DNA of 64,000 nt. It comes from Scatophagus argus. Taxonomy: Eukaryota; Chordata; Actinopteri; Scatophagidae. This document shows positions 1 through 28,660 of the stretch, one piece after another. The stretch is from positions 6,758,001-6,822,000 of the forward strand of contig NC_058506.1 in NCBI RefSeq assembly GCF_020382885.2, in the 5' to 3' direction. The notes below the pieces were generated by a model that was given only the letters and a program-made list of their open reading frames with translations, was not told where the DNA came from and ran no database searches. Within the stretch, counting starts at the first letter, position 1; each line of letters opens with the position of its first letter. A program made the translations under genes and the position numbers.

Positions 1-14238
<14,238 letters not shown>

Positions 14239-15062
14239 TGTGCACCCCACTAGGAATCATGGGCCATATTTTGAGAGCACATTAAATTGGCTTTGATACA
14301 GTTCCAAAATATGTATACACATATACAAGTTGAACATATGTATATGCATATTTCTATATATTATATTTATATATACACATGTGAAATCTGAAGGACCTTT
14401 CTGCTGTACAAAGTATTAATAGGATGACTTGAATGTTTAAGAATAATTGTGAGAGAAGAATTTCAAGGCTTTGAGTTTCTTTTTCCTCCTGAAACAAACA
14501 AACAAACAAGCAAACAAACAAACACAAGATCCCAACAGGGGTTTTTGGAACTAAAGACTGCATGATATTTTTGCTAAAAAAAAATACAAGAAAAAAAGAG
14601 AAAGTGAAAGCTCTTGAGAGAGAAAAGATGTCTCAGAGTCCCATTGACTTTTTATTGATACTTATTGTGATCAAAAATCCTCTACTGCAGCTCATGAAAT
14701 CAGTGGTGGCTCGTCTGTTCAGGCATCAGCTGAGTGAGATCCTTGACACCCCCTCCAAACCCCCTGCCACCTTCACCTGACCCACCCCCACAACCCACAC
14801 GCCCCACCCCACTCCCATTGTCCATGGATAACATGCACGGAAATCTCCGGTTCTACTATGTACAGCAACCTTGTTTGGATTATGTGTTGTTCCTTGGGTT
14901 TTTTGAAGTGATATCGTTCTCTTTATCAGACATCAGCTCTGGCCTAATGGTCTCCATTAGAGGGCCTTGTGGATGGGATGTTTGACCACCGCATTCCCGC
15001 CCAGAGTCAACGCAAACTTGTATTCCTTTCTCTTCTCATGTTATTTTTAGAACCACGTCCTT

Positions 15063-15082
15063 GGGGAGGGGGGGGGAGGGGG
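15063..15082 (+). other. G-rich tract with G-quadruplex potential
   Basis: An almost pure G run broken only by two A residues (GGGGA, nine G, A, five G). If the 3'UTR of gabrb4 extends this far, the tract would be in the sense RNA. Folding is inferred from composition only. Confidence 0.5.
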
Positions 15083-16931
15083 TCTTTTTCATTATGGTTA
15101 AAAACAAGTGCTGATTATTGTAGATATGATTTTGTCTTGAAAAATACTGTGATTTCAAAGAGTGTCAGAACATGTTCTAGAGCTAGGGCATTATGAGATA
15201 AAAGAGTCAAAGGTATGCATTACTCATTCTGATTGTGTGAAAAAAAAAACATATTCTATACATTTTATCATTCAGATGCTCATGAAAGTATTCCTGTACT
15301 GTTTATTTTGTCCTATCGATTGATTCACATGCTCTTTAGATGCAGAGTTCATTGACGTCATATCCTGCTTTGTGTTTGCTAAAAGCAAAAGGGGGGGGAT
15401 TGCTTTTGTGATTTGTTTAAAATTATTCCACAGTGAAGACGTGACAACATGTATATTCAAAAGAGTCAACATATCAGCCCACAGTTTGACCAGTTGTCAT
15501 TTAGTACACAGTATTTCTTTGTTTTTTGAGCATTTCTTCAGTGTTGGAGTTGCAGGCAAGATTATTTGATTGGGATATTAAGAGGCAGCCCGGGTAGAAG
15601 ACGTGGGGAGAAAGATTCAACATTTCACACTCAAACTCAATCAGGGCCATCACACAAATGCTCCAAACCCCCGAGGATCAGAAACATCAGCCTCATCAGG
15701 AATGATGCGCTGGTTCCTGGGGAGAGAAAGTGTGACATATAGCCATGAATTGAAATGACGACCAAAAGGCCTATAATCCATATGCGCTGTTTAGTTTTGC
15801 TCTCAAACAAACAGACACACACACACACACTGCATTTCCAGTGCTCAGGTTCATTTGCAAAGGAAAAAAGTACTGTAGGACCTTTTTTTTGTGGGGACAT
15901 ATTATAGGTTCTGAAATTCAAGTAAAAGTTAAAGAGATAAACATCAAGTCAGAGCATAAGATGACTGAAACAGGTGAACATTGGACATGGTAGGGAAGAC
16001 ACGAATGAGCAAAAAATCGAATTTAAGAAGTCCTCCCACGCCCCTGTAGTTTCAGCTGAAGTGTTGATCAGCATTTTCCTCTTCACTTCAGGCACAAAGA
16101 GGTTCTACTGGAAGCAACCAGCTCTGGGTCCTGTAGCAAATAGAAAAAGAAGGGGACATTGTCATATACACAAACACATGGGGACAAGAAAAAGATGGAA
16201 AGGCTGCTGAGTAACCAGTTTATCATCAGAAATATCCACTCCCCTCTGGAATGCAGGATGTAGTGCGCACAAGATGTCTTCAAAAAGGAATCAGTTTGTC
16301 TGCCTAAGTCATAGTGAAGTCTGTACAGTGATGTGGCCTGAGCTGTGATTGGAGTTTAGTATGTATTTTTGTTCAAACTTTATGCATTGTTGTCATTGTC
16401 CTGTAAAAGCAAAAGAACGAAAAAAAGATCACCTCTAAATATCCAGTAATACATAAAGATATAAAAGAAGTGTTTCAGGTGGTGAGAGCAGCAGAAAGAC
16501 ATACTGAGCTGAGGTTTACGTTTCTGTCTGCAGCTGAACAATCTGTTGTTTGTCTCTCAGTTAACTGTGAGGTAAAAATGCTTACAAGACCAAAACATAG
16601 TGATTACTCTTAAATGTGAATAAGGTAAATTTATTGTTATTTTTGAGAGAAATGACAATGAGTCAAAAAGTGCCGCAATCAAATTAAGTAGCAGTGAACA
16701 TTGTTGTGTTATATACATATTCAGTATTATACTGTAGGAGACTGGTGAGGAGGAGTGGCTAAAATGGTGGCATATGTCATAGTGCACAAATACATAGTTC
16801 TTCAAAAGTTGCCAAACGGAAGTTAGTTAAGATTGAATTTCAATGAACTTGAAAACAGTAGCATCAGATATTTCAACATGCAGTCTTACACATCTTAGTT
16901 AAGAATCCCCACTACCAGTTTTAAAAGCGTG

Positions 16932-17358
16932 CTCCACCGATTTAGCACTGCACTCCTATAAAGATGTTGCTGTCAAGATGGACAGTTAAAAAGGATCAAA
17001 ATCGATTCAGCAGAGATATTGTCTTTTTTATTCCACATATGGTGCATTTGGTGCCTACATTTCCCACAATGTAACTCAACCACAGACAATTTGGTCAGAA
17101 ATTGGAATTTGTTGTGATAGTAGCGGCTAATGTAGCCTCAAGTGTCTAGCTTACAGAGGTCTGGTAAGATCACTTCTTGCAAACTGCCGACCCATTTTTT
17201 GTTTGTTTGTTGTTTTCATTTTCGAAGTTGTAGTCTTAAGCTGCAACCGACACTGACTCAAGTGCGATCACTTGATTTCACGCTGCCCCTTCGGGCCGTA
17301 AAAGATAACTTTCTTTCACATATGCAATAGCTGTCCTGAGACCGCAAAATCGGTGGAG
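16932..17358. mobile_element. Non-autonomous TIR element (MITE-like), 427 bp
   Basis: The two ends are a perfect 12-bp inverted repeat: CTCCACCGATTT at 16932-16943 and AAATCGGTGGAG at 17347-17358. The inside (TAGCACTGCACTCCTATAA near the left end, TGCAATAGCTGTCCTGAGAC near the right) matches a repeat I remember as widespread in percomorph fishes. It has no open frame long enough for a transposase, so it would need an enzyme in trans. I could not make out a target-site duplication with certainty. Confidence 0.65.
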
Positions 17359-20300
17359 TTACCTCATACTTCATAAACAGTACATCTCTGAGACACGCAT
17401 GTCACAATTCTAACTTATAAAACAGAGGCTTCTGAGTCAGGGGCATTCAGACAGGTTTGAGGTGGTGATTACTTCTGTGCACATTCACATTCATATTTCA
17501 GATAACCTTGTTCTTTAGATTTTTTTGAAAAATAAAGGAAAGTGGTAATGAATGTAAGGTCATTCAAATAATCTACTTTTTTCCTGCATCATTTCATCTT
17601 GGTCTGCACACTAACAGCTTGTTACAAACTGTTACAAGGCAATATGATACTTAGTGTTGGACTGTGAGGCCAGAGGATACTATTTGTTCCAATGCAAGAC
17701 AAGCACATTATTGTCTGTAAAAATGTGGGACTTAAGGCAACCATAAGGAAACTAAATCAATGGTATGTTTGACCAGAAAGTAGACTAATCCATCTACTCT
17801 GTGGTTTCAATGAAATGCACGTAAATTTTGTAACACAAACTGACACAGGTATCAAATTTTGATTTTGGTTGGTTTATTCCCAGAAATGAATACTAACATG
17901 CCTAGTCAGGTAGAAATTCTTTTGAGATAGTTGATGCATATCATTAATGAACTCCAAACACATACAGATGAGAAATATTAGCAGCCCTTGCATGCTCGCA
18001 GTAAATATCACTCATTTCACTCAGAACATGTATTACCTGCTTTCTGGACATGAAATCAGCACATTCATCCCAAAAGCTGTGAGGATCTTCTGTTCTATGC
18101 TTTTACTTTTGGATATTTGCTTATACAAGAGAGAAAATAGATTTCTTTTGACACATGTTCAAGGAGTAGAGGAGGAGAAAAAAAAGTGTTGAACTGATTT
18201 CAATGTGAATTTTCTTGCCTCTAGTGTATATGTGTAATTACATGTGAATTGTACTGTAAATATGATATCTTTCACTTAATAGTTCTTAATGCATGAACAA
18301 AAACATGGCAGTTTGTAATACCAGCTAGCCTCACTGCTAATGGCATGGACAGCTTCTCTAGCATTGGCATACTTCTGCAAACGAAACCTAAAAAATGAAA
18401 CACAAGAAATACATGGTGTGAACAAAATAATGGAGAAATCAACGCAAAGTCCTCTCACAGTGAAGGAGTGTCTGGTGGCTCTGAGCTTCTATTGGTTCAC
18501 CTGTTTCCTAAGAACAAGGTTAATGCTAATGCTAATGCTGTTGAACATTGCTGAAAATTACAGTATGTCTTGGTTCACTGTCAGCGAATGGGATGGCAGC
18601 ATCTTTAATGAAATTCTGTAGTTGGTTTCCAATTTAACATAATCAAACAAACAGGAGATTTCAACGCAGCATAGCTGTTTACCTCAGCCATCATTCATGA
18701 ATCTGCTAAAATACATTAAGGGACTACCTGGCTTACAGAGGCTAGAGGAGCAGGATAGCCTTAAGAAGGCGAGTGGGATGTTCTTTCCTGTTCCTCAATA
18801 TGAAGAAGTCACGTGTGCCCTTGAGCAAGGTACTTACCCAGGTGCCCAATTGCAGCTGCTCACTTGCTATCAATACAAGTTTATTCCTCCCAGAACATAT
18901 TTACATATATTTAGCCATATTTAGAATATTGATAGAAGTAAATTACACCCACTATTGTAGTGTGATTAACCTGTTTCACTCAGTGCCATTACTAGCTGGG
19001 ATCTAATATGGTTCAAATTATAAGTCATGTCATTTTTTTTATTCTTTGACGACTCCGGGCATCATTTTGGGGCGTTTCATCTGGGATTACACCACTCCCA
19101 GAAAATAAATGAATAAATAAATAAGAAACATATGATTAATGGGCTGTCCTGTGAGTTATGAATAGCTTGGAAACTGACCTCTACTAAAAAGAAATGGACC
19201 ACAATCATCCAAGAAATTTTCATCCACTAAACACCAGAACAAGGCTGACAGACTCCTTACTGCTGGAAGAACTTTTGCTGGTGCATTCATTATTTTGTAT
19301 GTACCTTGTAGGTTTTGTTTTGCATGACCTGAGTTTTGAAAGGTTTATTTTCATATATTTTTACTCCACGCCATCCAGTTCATCTCCACAGCCAGGAAAA
19401 GAAAGATCCAGTGTTTACATGCTCAAATTGCACTTGTTTTACCGCCAGCTCTATAATTCTTGTGAAGCAAACTGTTCGTAAAACTGGAGGAAAAAGGTAA
19501 ACATAGAATGTACATGGAATGATTCATGTGAATCATGAATATGTACTTCTATACATTGTATTTACTGTAAATCGCGCAATTTGGAATAGATGCACCAAGT
19601 GCATGCTGTAGTTTTATCAGGTTCAGCATAAGCATTAACATCAATCGCCCTCCAACTACAAAGGATGTAAAGGATGCTCATCAAAAGCATCTGAACGTAA
19701 GCCATGTGATTGCGCACTGAGTGGGTGTTCCCTGTATTTTCTCTTTAATAAGTTGCCTCTGGTTATAGTCTGTTGTCGATTACTGTATGATGATACTTGC
19801 AAGAAGCTGTGCTGATTCCTAGTTACACATCAGTATACCTCCCTCTTGGAAAGAGCATAACAGGGAGACTCTCATCTCATATTTAACCAGTAGGTAAGAA
19901 AGATTTTCCAATGATTTGTAAAAAAAAAAAAAAAAAAAAAAGGCAACTAAAATAAAGAAACCCACAAAACCAACAGCCCATTTATTTTTCAGTATGAATT
20001 AGTAAATGATTTTATTCATTTCTGTGTTCATTTCTGATTTATTGTATTTGTTGCATTTGTTATGGATTGTTATTCTTACTGTTGTTGTTGTTTTATCATA
20101 AGAAGGAAATGTAATTCATCTGATATACTGGCACTGGAAGAAAAATGCATTTGGTTTTTGTACTGTATTTGTTTTGTTCACATTGGGCGCTTATTTGATT
20201 CAGTTGTTTAATAAGGTGTTTGATTTCATTTGGAGTTTCAGTACTCATGGAATCAGCATTTGTGTAGTATGAAGTTGTATTTTTTTTGTCAGTGCAAATT

Positions 20301-21484
20301 AATGTTATGGTGTCAATCAGCTTTTTTAGGTGTTTGAACAAAATGTGTTTTTTACCAATACAAAGTGTTCAAGTATGTGGTATAAAAAGGGTTATCATTC
20401 AAACAACAGACTTTTTACAAATAAAGGCTTATACAGTAAAGAAAGCTAATGTCTTTTCATTTGCCCTTTGAGGACTAATATACTACATTGTTTCATCTGA
20501 CATTTTATTAATTTATTTTCAGATATTAGTCCCCAAAAGGTAAATAGCATACAATGTTGCAAAATAAGAGGATAAAATCAGGTATTTACCATTGCTATTA
20601 CAGGTTGCTGTCAGAGCTCTCACCTCTTAGTTGGTGTCTTGCTTTTGATAAGGACTGCTGGATCTGAAGACAGTCCAAAAAACAAAATTTAAGAAAACCT
20701 TTTAATTTGATTATAAAACATTGCGCGTTTATGAGAATATACCTCCTTTCATACCCTATTTCCTGAATAAAGACGCAAAGTGACTCCTGCTGACAAGTGT
20801 AATATTTGCCCCTTTTTCAATTCAGGAACTATTAAATAGTATTTTATCTATATTGATGGCAAATACTGTAGTACAAGTTGGATAAAGCAACTTTGTGGCC
20901 TGTTGGGGGCACTTTGAATTCTGCATGTACAAAGCACTAGATAATTAATGTGTTTTGTCAGGACAGATGCAGTTGAAACTCTTTGCTAAGACTTTTTTGT
21001 CCTCTGGTCAAGGACATGACACCAAATATGGTAGCATATTTGTACTTTTTTTTGTCTGTTTTTGTTTTTTTGTTTTTTTTTTAAAATCCACTCTGGGCTT
21101 CAACTACAGCAAATGTTTACGGTGAAGGTGACAAGAACGGCCTCTAAATGTGATTGCAACTGTAGCAGAGAGAACAGTAATTATCCACTGAGGCATATCA
21201 GGCCTATGAAATATTGTGTTCCACATGCCCTTAAACATTAGGAAACAATGTATTGCTGTCCAAACACCTCATGGACTTTACAGATTCATAGCAGAGGTGG
21301 CTTTGGGGGCCATTGGGTGCAACCTCCAAGTTCCTCGTGAAGCAACAACCTGATCGAAGGCACAATTTGTGGAGTAAAATACGTAAACAAGTAGTCACAC
21401 AAGGTCTGTTCTCATCAGTATTGTTGGTAGACACATCCAGAAAATGGGCCTCTAACAGCTGATGACATAGAAATATCACCTTTC

Positions 21485-21760
21485 ATATGCTCTGCAGGGG
21501 CCTTTCTGAGTGGATTTTACATGTTCACCCCATATCTGTATGGATGTCCACTGGGGGCACAGTTTCCTCTCACAGTCCATAGAGATGCAGGTTAAGTCCA
21601 CTGGAGACTCTAAATTGCCTGTAGGTGTGAATGTGAGTGTGAATGTGTTTGTCTACATGTGTGTTAGCTATGTAGTAGACTGATAGCATGTCCATGTCTC
21701 ACGCCCAATGCTTTCTGAGATGGATTCTAGCCCCCAGCAGCTCATAACAGGATGGACTTT
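21485..21760 (+). repeat. Teleost retroposon fragment
   Basis: It reads, diverged, as the well-known fish repeat with a GTGGAGTTTGCATGTTC-like start (here GAGTGGATTTTACATGTTCA), then TCCTCTCACAGTCCATAGAG, GACTCTAAATTGCCTGTAGG and GTGAATGTGAGTGTGAATG, and a tail near CAGCTCATAACAGGATGGAC. I regard it as the 3' part of a LINE or SINE; the exact family would need a Repbase or Dfam search. Confidence 0.6.
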
Positions 21761-22296
21761 ACATGTCAAATTCAATGCACACCAGAGTGTGTTGTTAATT
21801 GTGCATTGATGGCTTTAAACAGTCATCAGTTCTAGGCCTCATTAATGATTTTTTGACTGGTGACATCCCCCAGGTACTAATACTTCAATGTTGTCAGGAG
21901 CCTCATGTTTGAATGCTGCGCCTGCATACAAATCACCCTATATGCAGCTCAGTGTGCAGCATTTAGGATTTGCAGCATATTAGGAAAAGTGGGAATGAGA
22001 GCACTTTCTACACATCTTGTGTATGCAGATTTGGGAGAGGCTTCAAATGTGGGATATGGTGATGCATAATTTATTCGTATTATTACAGTACAAAGTTCAA
22101 TTGAGTGTTCTAATAGCCAATGAAGTAGAAACATTACTTCACTATACAGTCCAAGCCATGATAGAACTGAATAAACGTTATATTACCTAGCCTGTTGCCC
22201 TAGAAATACAGGGTCACATAAAACTTAGTTTAAATTCTAATTAATTCAATATAGTTATTTGAGAACAGTTTGAGATTAAATAAGAGTCTACAGCCA

Positions 22297-22400
22297 TGAT
22301 GGCAGCTCTGTGAGACTTATGCACAGTGGTGTTTGGAGCATGGTAACACAATGACAGTGTTAACATGCTCATTGTGCTTTAATTACAACTAAACATAAAT
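22297..22400 (-). repeat. Teleost interspersed repeat, reverse copy
   Basis: CAGCTCTGTGAGACTTATGC, GCACAGTGGTGTTTGGAGCA and GTTAACATGCTCATTGTG are, on the opposite strand, the same family as the copy at 28290-28660. Only the end part of the element is left. Confidence 0.55.
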
Positions 22401-25400
22401 TATAGCTGAGGATAAAAATGTCACGAGCTTCTCAGGTATTTAGTTTAGACAGTATAAATAATGGACAGAGCTTTTGGGTCTTAAAAGTGAAGCAAATGCA
22501 GGATGCCTTAAACATTCATTCTTTCTAATGGCCACAAGGGGCAACGTCACTGGTTTCAAAAATAAGTCAGATTTTATGGAAGCTTATGAAAAAATTACCA
22601 TCTTGATTTATTACCTCAGTAACCAGTTTTCTGCTGAGTTTATCTAAGTTGCAAGATTCATGTTTTCTTCAATACAACAAGATGTTCATTTTGTAAATTA
22701 AATAAAACACACAATAAATCAAGTTGTGATTTATTGTGGGAGCACTTAATCTGTGACTGACAAGTCAGGATAAAAGCTTAGCAATGTGTTTTCTTGTAGG
22801 CACCATGGTTTCATCCATCCATAATGCCATCCCTTAGAGCCAAGGCAAAAAAGTTCTCATATTTTAATTAATTAAAAATAATTAAATTTCAGCAATTTGA
22901 AATTGTTAGGAGAAAATAATTATTGTCAATAAAGCACCATGGTATCCCTGTGGACTAGTTGTTAAGATGCATATAATATTCTTGCAACATCTCTACTCAT
23001 TACTACTTGATTTAGCTGTTTTTTTTTTTTATTTAGCAGTATCTGTGCATGCAAACCAGAGGTGCTCCTCAGTATGATATCACAATAAAAACAAATATTG
23101 ATAAATATGCCACTTGATATTTTATCTGTTCATTCTGTCAAGGGATGGCCAAATAGGGACTATATTAGTACTGTAAATTTGCTATCTCCAAAGTTTATGT
23201 TTCTTTACTCTTCAGTTTTCAGCTTTGTGTTGTGACAACACTGTGCTATAGTTCTGGTTAGGTTTAGACACAAAAAAAAACTCACGTTCAGTCTTAAAAT
23301 ATTTGGTTTTGTCGACACAAACACAACTGGAAACTCTCCCAGTGCCTCATCCAAAATGTCCAACTTAGTTGCCACAAAGCCAACTACAAACTGTCCCAGT
23401 GGTCCTTAAAATGTTTGTTGGTTGATTGGAGGTGGTGTCACACCACTGCCAACATCATCTTCTACACGTTATCTTCTACCACATGTATCATAGAAATGTT
23501 AATGTGACACTTACAAAAAATACAACACTAAAATATCTGTGGTTTACAGAAATGTGCAGACTGTGCTGGGATGGAGCAGGGTTAGTTGTGCTGCCGGCCA
23601 ACAGGCCTTTGTTTCTGTCACTGTAGGAAAAGCTTGGGTAATAATAATATAGCAATGGCTCTGTTCTATTCAAGTGACGCATTAAGTAATGGCAGTGTGA
23701 CAGTGAGCCAATGGAATGGAATCCGGCTATCAATCATTTTTTGAAATGTGCCACTGCAATGTGACTAAAACTGAAATGCTTTAATTAGGTTTATGGTTTC
23801 CTTTAGAAGAAAAAAGAAAGTTTTAGCTGCAGCCTACCTTGCTCTTGTTTTTTCACACTTGCCCTTTTTCTGCTCCATATCAGTTCTTTTTTGAGACATA
23901 GCTGTTTTTCTGTAAATAATGCATTAGGTCAAGAGAGGGAATGCAGCAGCACAGTTAAAGGGGGGAGAATATTCTCAAAGTTTCTAATGTATACAATACA
24001 TAGTACATTCATAACAATGTACATTATGAAAATATAGCATTATAATTGACGCATCATTTACTCAGAGTCATGATGTTTTAAACTGGCTGCTTCAGAATCT
24101 TTCAGACAGACAAATCAGGATGATGCAGATGTAACTCATTAGCTATTAATATTAGTTACTGTCACATTTGATACCAGCTACAAGTTACTATGTTACTACA
24201 TTATTGTGAGTAGAAGTGTTTACATTTTATACCATTGGCTCAGCTTGCAATGCATCTTATTGAGCATCTCTGGTTTTAAGTGTTTTAGAATTCTTTCTCA
24301 ACACAAAACCTTTCAAAAAACCCAGATGCACAGTTTATGTTTTACTTGCTTACTCATAGAAATTCTAATTAGTTACATTTTTCTTGTTACATGGAAAGAA
24401 AACAAGAGCACATTTAGTAAAATAAAATCAAGGATTGTATTGAAAGGTTTTATTTCAAGAACCATCCAATATAAGGAATGCTTATATATCATGGGTACAT
24501 AATGTATTTAAAATATGTGGTTTGTAACTCTCCACTGTCAAACTATTGATCAGTATCTACTCTTCTTAAGCTTTGGAGAGCCCTGTTATTACCAGTATTT
24601 ACACATATTAATAAGACTGATTTGAGGTCAAAGGTTGAATATTGATTCCAAGGAATGAAAAACGCCTAATTGATAACAAGGGACCTTCAGTCCTGGACAG
24701 AATCAATGTTACTAATATGCGTTGTGGTGAAGCAGCTTGTTTGGATTTTCCTGAGACAACATCACCAATAGAGATACAGTAATGGAGATGTGGTTTAATC
24801 ATCCGGACCATCTGAAAGACATACTGTATCTGTTTTAAATATAAATAGTAATCCAATCACAGTGCTTTAGCAAAGTCTGCTTTCATCCATTAAAACAAAT
24901 ATTAGTAACAAGTTGTGATGAAACAGATTGAACTGTAATTGGTTGATGGATTTGGCCACAGATACATTTTTTTGTCTCTAAAAACATCACCCTTCTACAA
25001 TCTAACCATACTTAGATGCAAGACTTATTAAGTAGTAACTGATTTCCCATCTTTATGCCTGAAAGTGAGCTTGGCATGAGCTTTCACAGGACATATTCAC
25101 AAGATCTGTTTCATTCATTGCTCTGTTTAACCCTATTGTATCCAAGCTCTTTTGTTCTGCGATATATATCATCATGTTTAGCCTCTTCTGGTAGCTGTGA
25201 CCTGTGTAAAGATCCTCTCTGACATGTCAGCCTTCAGATACAAGGCAGATTTAATGCACAGGTTTGTCTCATCTAATTGATTTCTTTTAATTTACTCTCA
25301 GTTGCCTCTACCAAGCACTTCAGCAGTTGATTACGCTGCTAAGAGAGTTCACCAAGAGAGGAGCTAAGGTGTATATATATTAGATATTCCACGTACAAGG

Positions 25401-28289
25401 ATGTACATAGATCAACTTATATTAAATCAGAATTAAGTCATACCCATGACAGCTCTGCACAACTGTAAGTAGCCTTTGGAAAACAACACCAAAACAAGAA
25501 TCTGTGTAGATACTACTGTTGGATTTCAACACTTATGTTTAGTGTGGATAAAATGTAAAACAGCAGATGCAGAATTTGCCCATATTTTCATCTTTCTTTC
25601 CATGGACTGACTCTTTCTGCACTGGAGTGCATAGCCCTGCTGAGAAGATGGATACAGTGTCAGTGAAGTAGCTCGGCAAAATGTGCCTTCCATTTCTGTG
25701 TTCTATTGTCAGCACTCCATATAAAAACATAAAATATTGAAAGGGTCCATTAACATGGGTCAGAAATTGATGGCTGTTCCTCTGTGGGAAAAGAACTAAA
25801 GTGGTCAAAAAGCAGCGAATGCTTTGGCTTTGTGGTTTAGAATGCCTGCTTGTGTTTTCTGCCACAAATGTGTTTTTAATAAACTGTCTTTATACATTTT
25901 AACCAATTTGACCAACAGATTTTGTACAATATCCGGAACACTTATTCTTATGCAAAGAAATTATGCAAAAAAAAAAAAAAAAAAAAAAAAAGGTCAGTAA
26001 TGCTGAGTATTTGCTATGGAATGGTTGTGCAATACTTAAAAACAATCCAGCATTTTAAGCTAAGCTCATATTAACAAACGCACATAAGTCACTGTAGAAT
26101 TAACAAAAGTGGTGCTACAGGGATAATGTGTACAGTTTACAAGGAATTTATTGTGTTTTCTTTTTGGATTGACAGGACAGATAATGTTCACTGAAAGCAT
26201 ACATTTACAGTCAACAAACAGTTAAATCTGTTTGTGGTTTAACCCAATCAAGATTCACAAATTCCTTAAGCATCTTTTACATAATAAAATGTGAAGCAGA
26301 AGTGCGGTGTTCCCGTCTGTTTACAGGATGTTCATCTGTGTCGGCATGGAGTTCTTGTTTGGGGGTTGAAAAGAGAGTGAAGAGCTGTAGAAGAGTGGAA
26401 ACATAATGTGTCTAATAAAATATTAAGACACATCTCTTTTATGCAGTGTGACCACGGCTGAAAAACTAGACCCCCCACCCGCCCCCCAAGGACAACATTT
26501 TGAAATTCTTGGGGTATAGCAAATAAGCGGATAGGGTTGAGGCGATGCAGCAGCTAAAGGTGAGATTGCAGTTACATATATGTCCCTGAAAATTATAAGC
26601 ACTGCATACTGAATGATGAAAGTAACAGCACATGCCATCTGTGTTTAAGTCAGTTTTCACATTTAACTGATACTGTGTGGCTACCCCTGGTTGTGTTTGA
26701 GCTTGTCATCACTCTGCAACATTTGTACTATCAAATGAATATCAATCAGTGCACGCAGAAGATATCATTTTAAGACACTGAAATCTCTCTCCCTAGTATT
26801 TTATTCCAGGCATAGAGACATACTCGTTAAGTACTCTGTGTATCTGTGCATCTGTCTGTCTAGCCTGTTTCTCTATTTAATCTGGTATTTTCCCCTGATT
26901 GAAGTCAGTTACTGAAGGACAGATTTTACATGATCAAAAATGCCATTAGACAAAGTGGATATGGGAACATAGTGTGTCTTAGGGAAGCATAATGTTTCTC
27001 CATGCCACTAATGGTCAACTGTGTGCTTGCTTCTTTTTTTACTGCTGGCACTTTATGAAAGCTATAGCTTCAATGCAGCACTGACAGGCTGTCAGTTAGA
27101 CTGCGTGCTGGTATAAACTTTCTCCCTTCCTCTGCCCTTTGTTTCATGCTTTATTCCTTAGACACTTTGTGATAGGTCACCTTCTCCAATGACAGACTGT
27201 ATTTCAGAGATGAAAAAGGTATCAGGAGATGTTTCCTCTGACTATCTGTGCCTCACTTTTTTAGGTTTATTTGTACAATTGTGTCAGTCTTTATGAAAGT
27301 GGTATTTCATGTTTGCATTTGATGCCAATGTGAGATGATAGTTCAGTGACACCGCGGTTGACAATGGAGACCTTTTCTTTTCTCCTGTGATGATGTGATG
27401 ATTCACACCACTGATAGAGTATTCTTTTTCTTGCACATAATTTGGGTTTGTATTATCACTATTTTTATAAGTGGTTGCTTGGTACCTATAGGGACAATAA
27501 GTGAAGTCAGGAGAGGACGATGAGGGGGAGTGAGGCCGGAGTGCGGCGCTCTTGGTTCTGTTGCCAGCAGCTGCCTGGCACTTCCCTCACCCCTCAACAC
27601 ACACACGCACACACACAGAATGGCTCAACACGTAACAGCCTGGCCTGTCATCTGCTGGTTAACTTCTGAACTGCATCTCTGTCTTCCTGAACAGCAACAG
27701 CAATTAAAAGTATCTTAGCTGAACCACACTGCTACCACATACAACAAATAAATACATTCCTGCAATAATCAGTTGATAAATCCTGGATTAACTGCTGTTC
27801 TCGCAATGTAAAAGCTATGTTCAGGTCTGTCAGAAAGGAAAACACCACACCTCAAATGTGTACTCACTCTTTCTGAGCCAAAGGTCTGACTCACACCTCC
27901 TCGCAGTCTGCTGACAGGGAAACACTGGTTGTAGTGGGTAGCTGCATGGAGGTATTACACTGAAACCTGCTGGAGATTTTGAGTGGGACACAATTCCAGG
28001 CCCAGCAACATTCATGTCACTGTGTGAGACAGTGCTCTGGGTTTGTGGAAATCCTGTGGGTTGGATTCGTCACCAGCCCTCTGCTCACATTCAGAGTGGT
28101 AACCGAAGAGTCATTCATGTGACAGTTATGTAATTAGGAGCTGATTATGGTAAGCTGAGAGGTGAATCAATCTGATAATGGCTGCAATCTACTAAGCAAT
28201 AAGCAACCCTTTTAGCAAAGGTAGTGACATGGCTGCCTGGATGGTATATTGGTCCTCTTGGTCCATGAGTGATACCAGACTGAACTATC

Positions 28290-28660
28290 TCAACAAATAC
28301 TATTTATAAGATTGCTATGAAAGTTTGCACTCAGACTGGTCTTCTGGTCTTAATGACTTTAATGCTCCCCTGACTTTTCCTCCAGTGCCACCAGCAAGTG
28401 TACGTTTGGTACTTTCACCATAAATCTGCAAAACTATTTACATTCCTGTCAGTCTCAGCCGTACTTTGTATTTAGGGCTAATGAGCAAATATTAACATGC
28501 TACAACCCTAATCTAAGATGATGAATATGGTAAACATCAGCATTTTAACATTGTCCCTATGAATGTGCTAGCTTGTTGCAGGAGTTTGCAGCAAACACCA
28601 CTGTGCTTACGTACAGTCTCACCAAGTTGCTAGCATGGCTGTTGACTACTAGTCCTGCAA
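28290..28660 (+). repeat. Teleost interspersed repeat (GCTAGCATGGCTG family)
   Basis: CTGCAAAACTATTTACATTC, CAGTCTCAGCCGTACTTTG, TTAGGGCTAATGAGCAAATA, ATGGTAAACATCAGCATTTT and TTGCTAGCATGGCTGTTGAC follow in the order of a very common fish repeat remembered from many genomes. It is diverged by substitutions and small indels; the limits are approximate. The same family lies reversed at 22297-22400. Confidence 0.65.

Larger units (their letters stand above)
14239..17560 (+). other. Probable gabrb4 3'UTR
   Basis: No coding exon follows the gabrb4 stop. An ATTAAA at 14282 seems too close to the stop to be the only poly(A) signal; the first AATAAA on this strand is at 17531-17536, which would give a 3'UTR of about 3.3 kb. 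The stretch contains TA-rich sequence, a CAAA run (about 14493-14523), a C-rich run at about 14749-14818, a G-rich tract, an (AC)8 at 15815-15830 and a TIR element. The 3' end itself is inferred. Confidence 0.4.

Noticed and set aside
18340..18621. 93-codon frame between gabrb4 and vsig1 as a small gene
   Set aside because: It includes an imperfect GCTAAT repeat (LMLMLML) and no recognisable domain or splice partner.
25539..25865. 108-codon minus-strand frame in the intergenic stretch
   Set aside because: It has no known domain and no splice context, and codon use looks random.
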